A DNA stretch of 64,000 bases from Curtobacterium pusillum (GTDB lineage Bacteria > Actinomycetota > Actinomycetes > Actinomycetales > Microbacteriaceae): assembly GCA_002025645.1 (NCBI GenBank), contig CP018783.1, positions 2,666,001 to 2,730,000 of the forward strand, given 5' to 3'. The translations under genes and the position numbers were made by a program. Of the stretch, positions 18,524 to 26,928 are shown in pieces. Every line of letters begins with the position of its first letter. Within the stretch, counting starts at the first letter, position 1. The notes under the pieces were generated by a model. That model was not told where the DNA came from. It did not search any database and worked only from the letters and a program-made list of their open reading frames with translations.

Positions 18524-18937
18524 ATGGTCGACGCACGCGAGTCCAACCAGGTGAACCAGCAGAACCTGTACCAGCCGAAGCTGCCGTACCGCGCTCCGGA
18601 GTACACTGAGGCCGTCGCACGTCCGCGGAACTCGGGCGACGGCGCCACTTCCGGCTACACGATGGGCATCCCCTACGACGCCCCGACCGCTGGTGCCGGA
18701 GCGGCCGAAGCCGTCCCGGTCAGCCGGGCCGGACTCGTCTGGCGGATCGTCGCGTCGCTCGTGCTCGCCGCCATCGGCATCAACGCGATCGTGCGGTCCG
18801 TCCCGCTGTGGCAGACCGCCAACGTCGACGGGGCGAGCGGCGCCTGGGTCGGGGCACTCGCACTGCTCGTCCTGGCCGGACTCGCGCTGGCGTACCCGAT
18901 CGTCAACGTCGTGCGGTGGATCCGCGCGAAGCGGTAG
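18524..18937 (+). CDS. small two-helix membrane protein, paralogue 1
   Basis: I do not recognise a named family. The 137-residue protein has a polar, Asn/Gln-rich N-terminus (about 1-65) and two membrane helices: LVWRIVASLVLAAIGINAIV (about 70-90) and WVGALALLVLAGLALAYPIV (about 107-127), ending in a basic RWIRAKR. GGGGAG about 7 nt before ATG supports the start. The next gene, 5 nt on, encodes a protein with the same helix pair, so the two are a tandem duplication. The function is unknown. Confidence 0.7.
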   Translation: MVDARESNQVNQQNLYQPKLPYRAPEYTEAVARPRNSGDGATSGYTMGIPYDAPTAGAGAAEAVPVSRAGLVWRIVASLVLAAIGINAIVRSVPLWQTANVDGASGAWVGALALLVLAGLALAYPIVNVVRWIRAKR

Positions 18938-18942
18938 TCACC

Positions 18943-19311
18943 GTGCTGGAAGAGCCGGAACGCTACCGGCCCCCGCGTCTCGACGACGAGGCGACGACCC
19001 GCATGAGCATCGCGAACGCGGCGCCCGGAAGCGTCGGGTTCGCCTACACGCCGCCTGACCACGGCGCCGACGCCGAAGCGCCGATGACGCGCCTCGGCCT
19101 CGTGTGGCGCATCTTCGCGTCCGTCGTGCTGGCCGCTGTCGGCGTGAACGCGGTCGTCCAGATCGTCCGGATCACGGTGCAGTCCGACCCGGCCTGGGTC
19201 GCCGCGCTCGGCATGGCCGTGGTCGCGCTGCTCACGCTCGCGTACCCGGTCGTGAACCTCGTGCGCTGGGTCCGGGTCGTGCGGCGCCGGCGTCAGCGTC
19301 CGGCCGCGTAG
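18943..19311 (+). CDS. small two-helix membrane protein, paralogue 2
   Basis: From GTG this is a 122-residue protein. Its two helices (LGLVWRIFASVVLAAVGVNAV and WVAALGMAVVALLTLAYPVV) and basic end match the preceding gene almost position by position, so it is a tandem paralogue, while the polar N-termini differ. An in-frame ATG at 19003 is an alternative start. Its last 19 nt overlap the end of the convergent gamma-glutamyltransferase gene. The function is unknown; co-transcription with paralogue 1 is likely from the 5-nt gap. Confidence 0.65.
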   Translation: MLEEPERYRPPRLDDEATTRMSIANAAPGSVGFAYTPPDHGADAEAPMTRLGLVWRIFASVVLAAVGVNAVVQIVRITVQSDPAWVAALGMAVVALLTLAYPVVNLVRWVRVVRRRRQRPAA

Positions 19312-21164
19312 CCCTGCGCGCCGCGGGAGTTCGCCGCGGCGCCGAGCACCCCGGTCTCCGGGTCCCGCGTCACGCACGTCAGCCGTCCGAGCGCCCAGTC
19401 GCCCGCGCGGGTGACGACGTGCCCGCGTGCCTCGAGCCCGGCGATGACCCCGTCACCGAGGCGGTCCTCGACCACGAGGCCGGCGGGCTCCCACGTGCGC
19501 GGCCAGAAGGATCCCGGGAACGACGTCGTGTGCATCGCCGGGGCGTCGATCGCCTGCTGCGGGGAGTACCCGCCGACGATCCACCGCAGCAGGAACAGCA
19601 GCTGCCACTGGTCCTGCTGGTCCCCGCCGGGTGAACCGAGCGCGAGGACCGGAGCCCCGTCGCGCAGGACGAGCGTGGGGGTCAGCGTCGTGCGGGGGCG
19701 CTCGCCGGGCCGGAGGGTCGAGGCGGTGCCCTCCTCGAGCCAGGTCATCTGCAGGCGGGTCCCGAGGCAGAACCCGAGCTCCGGGATCGTCGGGGACGAC
19801 TGCAGCCAGCCGCCGGACGGGGTCGCGCTGACGATGTTCCCCCAGCGGTCCACGACGTCGATGTGCACCGTGTCGCCCCGGGTCTCGCCGTCGGGTGCGA
19901 CGAAGGGCTCACCGCGGTCCTCGACGGGCGTGGCTGTCGATGCCTCGACCCGGACGGTCGGTTCGCCGACTCCCTGCGCTGCGACCGTGCCGGCGCGCTC
20001 GGCCTCGGCCAGCGTCCGGACCGGCGGGATCGCGTGCACGACGCCGTCGACGGACCCGGGGCGCAGCTCGGCCGAGGCGCGGTCCCCGATCAGTGCGCGG
20101 CGTGCGTCGGTGTACGCGTCGGAGAGCAGTGCGTCGAGCGGGACGTCACCGTCGCCGTAGAACGCCTCGCGGTCGGCCAGGGCGAGCTTCTGCGCCTCGG
20201 CGATCGTGTGCGCGCCGACCTCGGTCGACGGGTCGAGCAGTGCGTCGTCGAGCGGTTCGAGCAGCCGGAGGGTCTGCAGCAGTGCCGGACCCTGGCCCCA
20301 CGGTCCCGTCTTCGCGATCGTGCACCCGCGGAACTCCGCGGTCGTCGCGGGCTCGTAGGTCGCCCGGAAGGCCGCGAGGTCGGACGCACGGATCACCCCG
20401 GCGTGGTCGGCGCCCGAGGAGTGCCGGTGGGGCGTGCGGACGAAGCGGTCGACGGCCTCGGCCACGAAGCCCTCCGCCCACTCGGTCCGCGCCGCGTCGA
20501 TGCGGGCGGACCGGCTGCCCGCGCCGTCGCCCGCGGCGACGAGCCGGTCGAACACCGAGGCGAGCGCCTCGTTGCGCAGGAGGTCCCCGGGGACCGGCAC
20601 CGTGCCTCCAGGCAGCCACTGCGTGGCGGAGGTGGGCCAGTGCTCCTCGAAGAGGCCCCGGACGGTCGTGATGGTGCGGACCACCGCCGGTGTGACGGGG
20701 TGGCCGTCGCGGGCGTAGCCGATGGCGGGTGCGAGGACGTCGGCGAGCTCCCACGTGCCGTGGTCCCGGAGGAGCAGCAGCCACGCGTCGACGGCACCCG
20801 GGACGGCGGCGGCGAGGGCGCCTGATCCGGGGACGAGGTCGAGTCCCTCGGCGCGGTAGTGCTCCGGCGTCGCGCCCTCCGGAGCCGGACCCTGGCCGAC
20901 GAGGACGGTCGGGGTCGGGTTCGTCGCGGTGGCGAAGACCGCGGTCAGGTCGCCGCCGGGGCCGTTCAGGTGCGGCTCGACGACCTGGAGCACGAACGCG
21001 CCGGCCGTCGCTGCGTCGAACGCGTTCCCGCCGCGTTCGAGCACGGACTGGGCCGTCGCCGTGGCGATCCAGTGCGTCGACGCCGCCGTGCCGAACGTGC
21101 CGCGGATGTCCGGGCGCGTGGTGTGGACTGCGGGCGGGACGAAGGCGGGGTTCGGCGTCGGCAT
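19293..21164 (-). CDS. ggt: gamma-glutamyltransferase family protein
   Basis: This 623-residue Ntn-hydrolase-type protein has N-terminal GTFGTAASTHWIATATAQ and GGNAFDAATAGAFVLQVVEP, NGPGGDLTAV near 67, and the autoprocessing/catalytic threonine in GDTVHIDVVD (Thr about 432). Family enzymes split gamma-glutamyl bonds of glutathione or, in this more distant branch, act as acylases. No clear signal peptide is visible at the N-terminus, so it may be cytoplasmic. It lies 27 nt downstream of a TauE-type permease on the same strand. The sequence just before the ATG, GGATGGAGGC, is repeated before that permease. Confidence 0.85.
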   Translation of the reverse strand: MPTPNPAFVPPAVHTTRPDIRGTFGTAASTHWIATATAQSVLERGGNAFDAATAGAFVLQVVEPHLNGPGGDLTAVFATATNPTPTVLVGQGPAPEGATPEHYRAEGLDLVPGSGALAAAVPGAVDAWLLLLRDHGTWELADVLAPAIGYARDGHPVTPAVVRTITTVRGLFEEHWPTSATQWLPGGTVPVPGDLLRNEALASVFDRLVAAGDGAGSRSARIDAARTEWAEGFVAEAVDRFVRTPHRHSSGADHAGVIRASDLAAFRATYEPATTAEFRGCTIAKTGPWGQGPALLQTLRLLEPLDDALLDPSTEVGAHTIAEAQKLALADREAFYGDGDVPLDALLSDAYTDARRALIGDRASAELRPGSVDGVVHAIPPVRTLAEAERAGTVAAQGVGEPTVRVEASTATPVEDRGEPFVAPDGETRGDTVHIDVVDRWGNIVSATPSGGWLQSSPTIPELGFCLGTRLQMTWLEEGTASTLRPGERPRTTLTPTLVLRDGAPVLALGSPGGDQQDQWQLLFLLRWIVGGYSPQQAIDAPAMHTTSFPGSFWPRTWEPAGLVVEDRLGDGVIAGLEARGHVVTRAGDWALGRLTCVTRDPETGVLGAAANSRGAQGYAAGR

Positions 21165-21191
21165 GCCTCCATCCTGTCCCCGTCGCAGGGC

Positions 21192-21992
21192 TCAGCCCGC
21201 AACCACGGCGACACCGGCGGCGACGAGCAGCGCGAGGTACCCCCACGCGTGCACGGTCTCGGGCAGGCGCGGCGGACGTCGGCGGAGCAGGACGATGACC
21301 GGCATCGCGCCGAGGAGCAGCGCTGCCGCGGCCCGGACGTCCACCGCGCCGACGAGTCCGACGGCCGCGTCCGCGCCGTGCAGTCCGGTCGCCGGGACGA
21401 GCAGTGTCACGGCCGATGCGGGCAGCGTGATCGCGAGGGTGAGCGGGTTGGCGAGGGTGGCGGCAGCGGCCATGGAGTTGCCGGCACGACGCATCATCGG
21501 GACGGTCATCACGCTGCCGCCCACGCCGAGGAACGCCGCCGCCGCACCGATCGGGAGGCCGAGGGCGGTCGGCACCCCGCCGCGTCCACCTCGCTGCGCC
21601 CGGGTCGCCGCCGGCCGGAGGAACCCCGGACGGAGCAGCAGGTCCGCCACCGTGACGGCGAGGTACGCCACGAAGCCCCAGCGGAGCAGCGCGTCCGGCG
21701 CGAACCGGGCGGCCGCGACGCCGACGGCTCCGCCGAGGCCGAGCAGCAGGAACAGGCCGGTGCGGCCCCGCAGTGGTTCGAGTGTTCCCCGGCGGGCGGA
21801 CGCCGTGGCGACGGCGGCGTTCACGAGCATGACGAGCGCCGAGGTCGCGGTCGCCACCCGGACGGCGTCACCGCCGAGGGCAGCGTCCGCCACGGCGACG
21901 ATCGGCACGGTGACGAAGCCGCCGCCGAAGCCGAACAGCACGGTGGTGATCCCGACGAGGGCCCCGACGAGGACGAGCGCGACGAACGACAT
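21192..21992 (-). CDS. TauE/SafE-family membrane permease
   Basis: This 266-residue protein has about eight membrane helices and two Gly-rich repeats typical of TauE/SafE permeases: GITTVLFGFGGGFVTVPI near the N-terminus and AAAAFLGVGGSVMTVPMM in the second half. Relatives move sulfite, sulfonates or other organic anions. ATG 21992 is preferred because the first helix begins immediately after it. A GTG at 22025 is in frame and cannot be excluded. Co-transcription with the gamma-glutamyltransferase gene is likely. It is divergent from an AraC regulator that may control it. Confidence 0.82.
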   Translation of the reverse strand: MSFVALVLVGALVGITTVLFGFGGGFVTVPIVAVADAALGGDAVRVATATSALVMLVNAAVATASARRGTLEPLRGRTGLFLLLGLGGAVGVAAARFAPDALLRWGFVAYLAVTVADLLLRPGFLRPAATRAQRGGRGGVPTALGLPIGAAAAFLGVGGSVMTVPMMRRAGNSMAAAATLANPLTLAITLPASAVTLLVPATGLHGADAAVGLVGAVDVRAAAALLLGAMPVIVLLRRRPPRLPETVHAWGYLALLVAAGVAVVAG

Positions 21993-22068
21993 GCCTCCAT
22001 CCCAGCTCGAGTGCACGAGTCGCACGATCGAATGTGCGGCGACTTCCTTCGAGACCTAGCCTTGGGTC

Positions 22069-22824
22069 GTGCGCAACGTCTCCGTGGCCGACCTCGACGA
22101 CGAGCCCGTCGACGTCCTGCCGATCGGCACCGACTACCCGCCGGACCACCTGCTCGCCCGCCACGCCCACCGCCGGGCGCAGCTGTTGTACGGGGCCAGC
22201 GGGGTCATGCTCGTCGAGACGGACGAGGGGTCGTGGACGGTGCCGACCGACCGCGCCGTGCTCATCCCCGCCGGCGTCCCGCACGAGGTCCGGATGCTCG
22301 ACGTCGCGACGTGGAGCCTGTACATCGAGCCGGACGCGGTGCCGTGGTGGCCGACGTCCTGCACCGTGGTCGAGGTCGGGCCGTTGCTCCGCGAGGTCCT
22401 GCGCGCCGCGAACGCCCTCGACGTGCCCTACGACGATGCCGGGCGGGACGGTGCGCTGGTCCGACTCGCCCTCCACGAGCTCCAGCGCGTCGCACCGATC
22501 CCGCTCACCGTCTCGCTGCCGCCGGACGGGGTGCTGCGCGACCTCTGCCGGGCGTACCTCGCCGCACCGGACGTGCACGTGACGAACGCGGACTGGGCAC
22601 GGACGGCTGCCGTGTCCGAACGCACCCTCGACCGGCGGTTCCACGCGGCGACGGGCGTGGGACCGGCGGGCTGGCGCGTGCGCGCTCGACTGTTGTCGAG
22701 CCTCCCGGCACTCCGACGTGCCAGCGTGACCGAGGTGGCGGGCCGGCTCGGCTACGCGACCCCGGCGGCGTTCACCGCCGCGTTCTCGAAGGCGTTCGGT
22801 GCGCCGCCGTCGCGCTTCCGGTGA
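22069..22824 (+). CDS. AraC-family transcriptional regulator with cupin sensor
   Basis: This 251-residue protein has an N-terminal cupin-like domain (about 1-110; HLLARHAHRRAQLLYGASG and the VLIPAGVPHEVR strand) and a C-terminal AraC double helix-turn-helix (about 165-250; WARTAAVSERTLDRRFHAATG and VAGRLGYATPAAFTAAFSKAFG). The GTG start has TAGCCT 6 nt upstream and no Shine-Dalgarno sequence, a leaderless layout. It is divergent from the TauE permease/gamma-glutamyltransferase operon and probably regulates it. Confidence 0.88.
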   Translation: MRNVSVADLDDEPVDVLPIGTDYPPDHLLARHAHRRAQLLYGASGVMLVETDEGSWTVPTDRAVLIPAGVPHEVRMLDVATWSLYIEPDAVPWWPTSCTVVEVGPLLREVLRAANALDVPYDDAGRDGALVRLALHELQRVAPIPLTVSLPPDGVLRDLCRAYLAAPDVHVTNADWARTAAVSERTLDRRFHAATGVGPAGWRVRARLLSSLPALRRASVTEVAGRLGYATPAAFTAAFSKAFGAPPSRFR

Positions 22825-22865
22825 GGGGTTGCGCGTGGTGGCGAAGGGGTGCATAGTGAACCCAT

Positions 22866-22879
22866 TGGTTAATTAACCA
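22866..22879. promoter_or_regulatory. ArsR-type operator palindrome
   Basis: TGGTTAATTAACCA is a perfect 14-bp AT-rich palindrome, 23 nt before the ArsR-family start codon. It stands out in this GC-rich region. ArsR-family repressors of SRPBCC genes commonly bind such sites over their own promoter. Confidence 0.6.
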
Positions 22880-22902
22880 CGATGTTCACCAGGGAGGCGA
22901 CG

Positions 22903-23304
22903 ATGGACACCGACCGCATCGACGTCGTCCTGTCGGCGCTCGCCGACCCCATCCGCCGCCGCATCGTCGAACGGCTCGGGAAGGGCGAGGCGACCGTCAC
23001 CGACCTCTCCGCACCGTTCGACGTCAGCGCACCGGCGATCTCGAGGCACCTCGGTGTCCTCGAACGCGCCGGCCTCATCACCCGGGAACGGCACGGCACG
23101 TGGCGCACGTGCCGTCTCCGGCCGGAGGCCGTCGACGAACTCGGCACGTGGCTGGGCGGGTTGCAGCCCGTCTGGGACCGCCGGTTCGACAGCCTGGAGA
23201 CAGTGCTCGCCTCCCAGCGCGACCACACCCGCGCGGTCCGCGCGTCCAGTGCCACACCCACCTTCACCTCCACCGTCACCACCGACTCGCAGGAGCAGTC
23301 ATGA
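22903..23304 (+). CDS. ArsR-family transcriptional regulator
   Basis: This 133-residue protein has a winged helix (about 1-95: VLSALADPIRRRIVERLGKGEATVTDL and the recognition helix VSAPAISRHLGVLERAGLI). No metal-binding cysteine cluster is seen, as in the group that pairs with AHSA1-type proteins. GGGAGG 6 nt before ATG selects this start over an ATG 21 nt upstream. It overlaps the SRPBCC gene by ATGA, so the pair is one operon, with a palindrome upstream for autorepression. Confidence 0.88.
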   Translation: MDTDRIDVVLSALADPIRRRIVERLGKGEATVTDLSAPFDVSAPAISRHLGVLERAGLITRERHGTWRTCRLRPEAVDELGTWLGGLQPVWDRRFDSLETVLASQRDHTRAVRASSATPTFTSTVTTDSQEQS

Positions 23305-23777
23305 CCGAGCAGTTAACCGCCCACACCACCCACCGGTTCGCGTACCCCGTCACCGACGTCTACCGCGCCTTCGTCGACCCGGCGCTGCTCGCGCTCTGGT
23401 TCGGCCCGCTCGGCTTCCACGTCCCCGTCGCCACCGTCGAGGTCGACGCCCGGGTCGGCGGGGCCTGGAACCTGACCATGGTGAACAACGACAACCCGGA
23501 GTGGTCGTCGCCCGTCACCTCCGTCCTGCAGGAGCTCGAGGAGAACCGGGTCATCGTGGGCACCTCGACCGCCCACGGCATCCCCGGCGTCGAGGACGGC
23601 ACCCTGCTGTCCCTCACGCTCGAGTTCGCCGAGGACGGCGACGGCACGATCGTCACCCTCACCCAGGGTCCGTTCCCGGAGGTCATGCGCGACATGAACA
23701 TCGCCGGCTGGACGCAGTCGTTCCACAAGCTCGAGGCGCTCCTGGCCACCCCCAAGGAGTTCTTCCAGGTGCCGTGA
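23301..23777 (+). CDS. SRPBCC (AHSA1/CalC-like) domain protein
   Basis: This 158-residue protein is one START-like domain with the usual FAYPVTDVYRAFVDPALLALWFGP opening (seen in two parts) and a C-terminal helix starting GWTQSFHKLEALL. Family members bind hydrophobic small molecules or modulate Hsp90; in bacteria, those next to an ArsR regulator have no settled function. Start ATG overlaps the ArsR stop and AGGAG lies 5 nt upstream. Confidence 0.87.
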   Translation: MTEQLTAHTTHRFAYPVTDVYRAFVDPALLALWFGPLGFHVPVATVEVDARVGGAWNLTMVNNDNPEWSSPVTSVLQELEENRVIVGTSTAHGIPGVEDGTLLSLTLEFAEDGDGTIVTLTQGPFPEVMRDMNIAGWTQSFHKLEALLATPKEFFQVP

Positions 23778-23856
23778 CCGGTCGCCGTGCCCCCGGAACT
23801 GGGGTTCTCCGCGGCTGTCAAGGGGGTTGTGTGGCCTCGCAGAAAAGGTGACCATC

Positions 23857-23937
23857 GTTCGGCGGTGCGTATCGGGCGCGCTGCCGAACGGACGCGCAGG
23901 GTGTGTCCGCAGATCGGACCGCCTCCCTGGGCGGTCC
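23857..23937 (+). promoter_or_regulatory. structured 5' leader of the lectin-M23 gene
   Basis: The 175-nt space before the lectin-peptidase gene can form several stems: GTTCGGC/GCCGAAC (23857-23863 with 23883-23889), and GGACCGC/GCGGTCC (23916-23922 with 23931-23937), the second only 15 nt from the ATG. This could be an RNA regulator or an attenuator. I could not match it to a named riboswitch. Confidence 0.3.
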
Positions 23938-23952
23938 CGGGTCAGGGGATTC

Positions 23953-25140
23953 ATGCGTACCACCACGTCCACAGCACAGCCACGTCGTCCGGGTTCGCGC
24001 CTGCTCGCGACGGTCGTCGCGATCGCCGCCGTCGCCGCGGGCCTCGTCGGGACCGCGTCGCCCGCCTCGGCGGCGCCCGTGGTCTACACCGGCACGGTCG
24101 CGGCTGGCAAGACGCTCTGGCCCGGTGACTCGGTCACGTCGAACAACGGGCAGTTCCAGCTCGTCATGCAGGGCGACGGCAACCTGGTCGAGTACGGCAT
24201 CGGGCGCAAGGTCCTCTGGGCCTCGAACACCTCGGGTCGTCCCGGGGCGTTCGCGCAGATCCGTGCCAACGGCACCCTCGCCATCGTCTACAACAACGTG
24301 CGTGTCGCGCTCTGGGGCGGCGCCGGCCAGGTCGGCCGGAACTTCGGTGTCCGTCCCGACGGCACGATGCGGATGATCAACACGGCGAACCGCAGCGTCG
24401 TCGAGTTCCCCACCTACCAGGACAGCGTCGCGGGTGGGAACGTGATCCTGCCGGGCTCCGTCCTCCGTTCCGACCGGACCGCCTCCCGGACGCTCACGAT
24501 GCGTGCCGACGGCGTGCTCGTGCAGGTCGTCGACGGCAAGCAGATCTGGGCCTCGAAGACCGGCGGGAACCCCGGTGCCTACGCCGCCGTCCAGACCGAC
24601 GGCAACCTCGTGATCTACACGGCGGCGAAGAAGGCCCTCTGGTCCAGCGCCACCAGCAGGGCCGGTTCGGGACAGCTCCTCGTGCAGGTCGACGGCAACG
24701 TCGTGCTCTACGGCAAGAGCGACACCCGCGTGTGGTCCACGCGCGCGGTCACCGGGCTGCTCTGGCCGGTCGCCAGCACGAAGATCTCCGGCCGGTACGG
24801 CGACGACCGTGGGGCCGGGCACGTCCCGCGCTACCACCAGGGCACCGACGCGGCGGTCGGCACCGGCACCCCCGTGTACGCGTCGGCAACCGGCACCGTG
24901 ACGAGCGCCGTCGCCAACAACCCGTCGTACGGCAACTACGTCGTCGTCACCTACGGCATGACGACCGTGCTCACCGCGCACCTCAGCAAGATCGAGGTGA
25001 AGAAGGGGCAGGTCGTCTCGAAGGGGAACGAGATCGCGAAGTCCGGGAACACCGGGCAGTCGACCGGGCCGCACGTGCACGTCGAGGTGCGGCAGGGCGG
25101 CACGCTCGTCGACCCGCTCAAGGTCCTGCACTTCCGGTGA
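23953..25140 (+). CDS. secreted B-type lectin / M23 peptidase fusion
   Basis: This 395-residue exported protein has a signal peptide (about 1-41, ending PASASAA-like at SPASAAP). Bulb-type lectin repeats (about 45-265) carry three mannose-site motifs of the QxDxNxVxY type at about 73-81, 214-222 and 245-253. The C-terminal LytM/M23 domain (about 266-395) has zinc-site residues His295 and Asp299 (YHQGTD) and HVH at 374-376. M23 enzymes cut peptidoglycan cross-bridges outside the cell. The lectin part should bind glycans, so it may be a wall hydrolase with a targeting domain or an antagonistic lysin. A structured leader precedes it. Confidence 0.87.
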   Translation: MRTTTSTAQPRRPGSRLLATVVAIAAVAAGLVGTASPASAAPVVYTGTVAAGKTLWPGDSVTSNNGQFQLVMQGDGNLVEYGIGRKVLWASNTSGRPGAFAQIRANGTLAIVYNNVRVALWGGAGQVGRNFGVRPDGTMRMINTANRSVVEFPTYQDSVAGGNVILPGSVLRSDRTASRTLTMRADGVLVQVVDGKQIWASKTGGNPGAYAAVQTDGNLVIYTAAKKALWSSATSRAGSGQLLVQVDGNVVLYGKSDTRVWSTRAVTGLLWPVASTKISGRYGDDRGAGHVPRYHQGTDAAVGTGTPVYASATGTVTSAVANNPSYGNYVVVTYGMTTVLTAHLSKIEVKKGQVVSKGNEIAKSGNTGQSTGPHVHVEVRQGGTLVDPLKVLHFR

Positions 25141-25186
25141 CCGGGCGCGGCCGGCGCGTCCGGGAGCGTGTCCGGCGCGTGCGTTC

Positions 25187-25239
25187 CGTGAGCAGAAATG
25201 GTCGAGTGCCGTCACGGCACCCGACGTTTTCTGCTCACG
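25187..25239. repeat. 53-nt near-perfect hairpin
   Basis: The outer 12-nt arms are CGTGAGCAGAAA and TTTCTGCTCACG. The inner arms GTCGaGTGCCGT and its complement pair with a single mismatch around a one-base centre. It lies 47 nt after the lectin-peptidase stop. It may act as a terminator, but its length and A/T-rich arm ends suggest a dispersed palindromic element. Confidence 0.7.
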
Positions 25240-25263
25240 AAGTGCGGCGCGGCTCGACCCGAA

Positions 25264-25289
25264 CGGCCCGCACCCGTGGGTGCGGGCCG
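25264..25289 (-). terminator. hairpin terminator after 36-codon gene
   Basis: The 12-bp arms CGGCCCGCACCC and GGGTGCGGGCCG are separated by two bases. It lies 6 nt beyond the stop of the small minus-strand gene 25296-25406, as expected of its terminator. Confidence 0.6.
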
Positions 25290-25295
25290 CCTGTC

Positions 25296-25406
25296 TCAGT
25301 CCTTCCGCCAGACATCGAGCACGAGCCTGGTGACGGCCACGAGCAAGCTCGCGACCCCCAACCAGGACACTCGACGTCTGGGTTCGGACCCGTTGTCGTT
25401 CGACAT
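25296..25406 (-). CDS. 36-residue single-helix membrane protein
   Basis: This short frame begins MSNDNGSEPRRR and continues as one hydrophobic helix (SWLGVASLLVAVTRLVLDVW) with a charged RKD end. A strong Shine-Dalgarno sequence, GGAGGT, lies about 8 nt before ATG, and a hairpin follows the stop directly, which is the main support for a real gene. The topology suggests a small membrane-inserted peptide. The family is unknown; a regulatory peptide or toxin-like peptide are both possible. Confidence 0.5.
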   Translation of the reverse strand: MSNDNGSEPRRRVSWLGVASLLVAVTRLVLDVWRKD

Positions 25407-25794
25407 CGAGACCACCTCCGGTGTCAGCGCCGGCGGACACGAGGAGCGGAAGCGCCGAGGGGTGCATGCGTGACCGGGGTCACGTATGCTGGTCCCGAGC
25501 GTTTGCGCTCGGGACGCGATCGGTCCCTCTGGCACTCCACTCGGAGAGCAAATCGAAGCCCATCACCGTTGCACCGGTGGTGGGCTTCAACCTTGCCCGA
25601 GGTCAGACGCCCGGCGACGCGCGACGCTGGAGCCAGCCTAGGCGAACTGATACTCCAGTACCACGTGCGGCGCGGCGAGCTGATGTGATGTTCCACCGGC
25701 GCTACCGTGTCGACGTCCCACGAAGTGGGGTGGCCATGAGCTTCTGATGATGACGGGTCTTCAAATACGGTTGCAACGACCCAGGGGAGGAACA
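25407..25794. other. 388-nt intergenic stretch, no protein gene seen
   Basis: No convincing coding frame covers this stretch on either strand. It has a lower GC content than its surroundings. It holds the palindrome CGTGACCGGGGTCACG (25469-25484), a -10-like TATGCT (25485-25490), two strong hairpins (25492-25515 and 25555-25588) and a -10-like TACGGT just before the nuclease gene. The remainder shows nothing I can name. Confidence 0.5.
25492..25588 (+). ncRNA. candidate small RNA with two hairpins
   Basis: TATGCT (25485-25490) could be a -10 box, followed at once by a perfect 10-bp hairpin (GTCCCGAGCG/CGCTCGGGAC, loop TTTG). A short linker then leads to a 14-bp stem with one G-T pair starting GAAGCCCA and ending TGGGCTTC (25555-25588), which looks like a terminator. 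The segment is about 97 nt long. I could not match it to tmRNA, SRP RNA, 6C RNA or a tRNA. It could also be just leader structure for the nuclease gene. Confidence 0.3.
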
Positions 25795-26892
25795 GTGGAG
25801 TTCGAAGAGCGTCTCGCCGCGCTGGCGACGAAGGTGCAGAACCAGCGCGAGGCCATCCAGACGGAAGAAGCAACGAAGAACGCGTTCGTCATGCCGTTCA
25901 TCTCGACGATCCTCGGGTACGACGTGTTCAACCCCTTGGAAGTCGTGCCGGAGTTCACCGCCGACGTCGGGGTGAAGCGCGGGGAGAAGGTCGACTACGC
26001 GATCATGCGTGATGGCGAGGTGCAGATTCTCATCGAGTGCAAGAAGTCCACCGAGCCGCTGAAGATCGAGCATGCGTCGCAGCTCTTCCGGTACTTCTCC
26101 GTCACGAACGCGCGGATCGCCGTGCTCACGAACGGCGAGGTCTACAACTTCTACACGGACCTCGACGCGCCCAACAAGATGGACGACCGGCCGTTCCTGG
26201 TCCTCGACCTCGCCGACATCGACGAGACGCTGCTGCCGGAGCTCCGCAAGCTGACGAAGGACGTCTTCGACCTCGACTCCGTCATCAGTGCGGCTGAGGA
26301 ACTCAAGTACGTCGGCGCCATCAAACGTGCCATCGCTGCGCAGTTCCGGGAGCCGGAGGAGGACTTCGTCCGCCTCTTCGCCTCCCGCGTCTACGACGGA
26401 CGCTTCACTCAGGAGGCGCGTGCGCAGTTCACGACGCTCGTCGCCAAGGCATCGAAGCAGTTCTTGAACGAGCAGGTCAACGACCGCCTCAAGACCGCGC
26501 TCGGTGCGTCGTACAGCGCCCCTGTCGGGGCTGAAGTGCCTGCTGACGCCGTGACGAGTGAGCCCGTCGCAGAAGGCGATCTCGACCGGGACACCGAGAT
26601 CGAAACGACCCTCGAGGAACTCGAGGGGTACCAGATCGTCAAGGCCATTGCGTGCAGTGAGGTGAAGCCGGACCGGATTGCTCACCGTGACCAAAAGTCG
26701 TACTTCGCCGTGCTGCTCGACGACAACAACCGCAAGCCGATCGCTCGGCTCTGGTTCAACGGGAAGAAGCAGAAGTACCTCGGCCTCTTCGACGAGAACA
26801 AGGTGGAGACGAAGCACCCGATCGAGGCGCTGGATGACATCTACCTGCACGCCACGTCGATCCGCGAGGCTGCACAGCGGTTCTCCTCCTGA
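25795..26892 (+). CDS. stand-alone HsdR-N-like (COG4748-type) nuclease
   Basis: From GTG this is a 365-residue protein. AGGGGAGG 4-5 nt upstream selects this start. Residues about 20-120 form an HsdR N-terminal-type PD-(D/E)xK fold: Asp67 (KVDYAI), then Glu81 and Lys83 (IECKKS). The C-terminal part (about 285-365) is a beta-rich unit with FAVLLDDNNRKPIARLWFN. Relatives are encoded alone in many bacteria and phages and are annotated as type I restriction enzymes without the helicase, specificity or methylase parts; their role is unproven. Codon use is less GC-biased than in neighbours, suggesting acquisition. No hsdM or hsdS lies nearby. Confidence 0.8.
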   Translation: MEFEERLAALATKVQNQREAIQTEEATKNAFVMPFISTILGYDVFNPLEVVPEFTADVGVKRGEKVDYAIMRDGEVQILIECKKSTEPLKIEHASQLFRYFSVTNARIAVLTNGEVYNFYTDLDAPNKMDDRPFLVLDLADIDETLLPELRKLTKDVFDLDSVISAAEELKYVGAIKRAIAAQFREPEEDFVRLFASRVYDGRFTQEARAQFTTLVAKASKQFLNEQVNDRLKTALGASYSAPVGAEVPADAVTSEPVAEGDLDRDTEIETTLEELEGYQIVKAIACSEVKPDRIAHRDQKSYFAVLLDDNNRKPIARLWFNGKKQKYLGLFDENKVETKHPIEALDDIYLHATSIREAAQRFSS

Positions 26893-26928
26893 AGTGGGCG
26901 GCCCCGTGCCGGCCGTAGGGTTGACGGG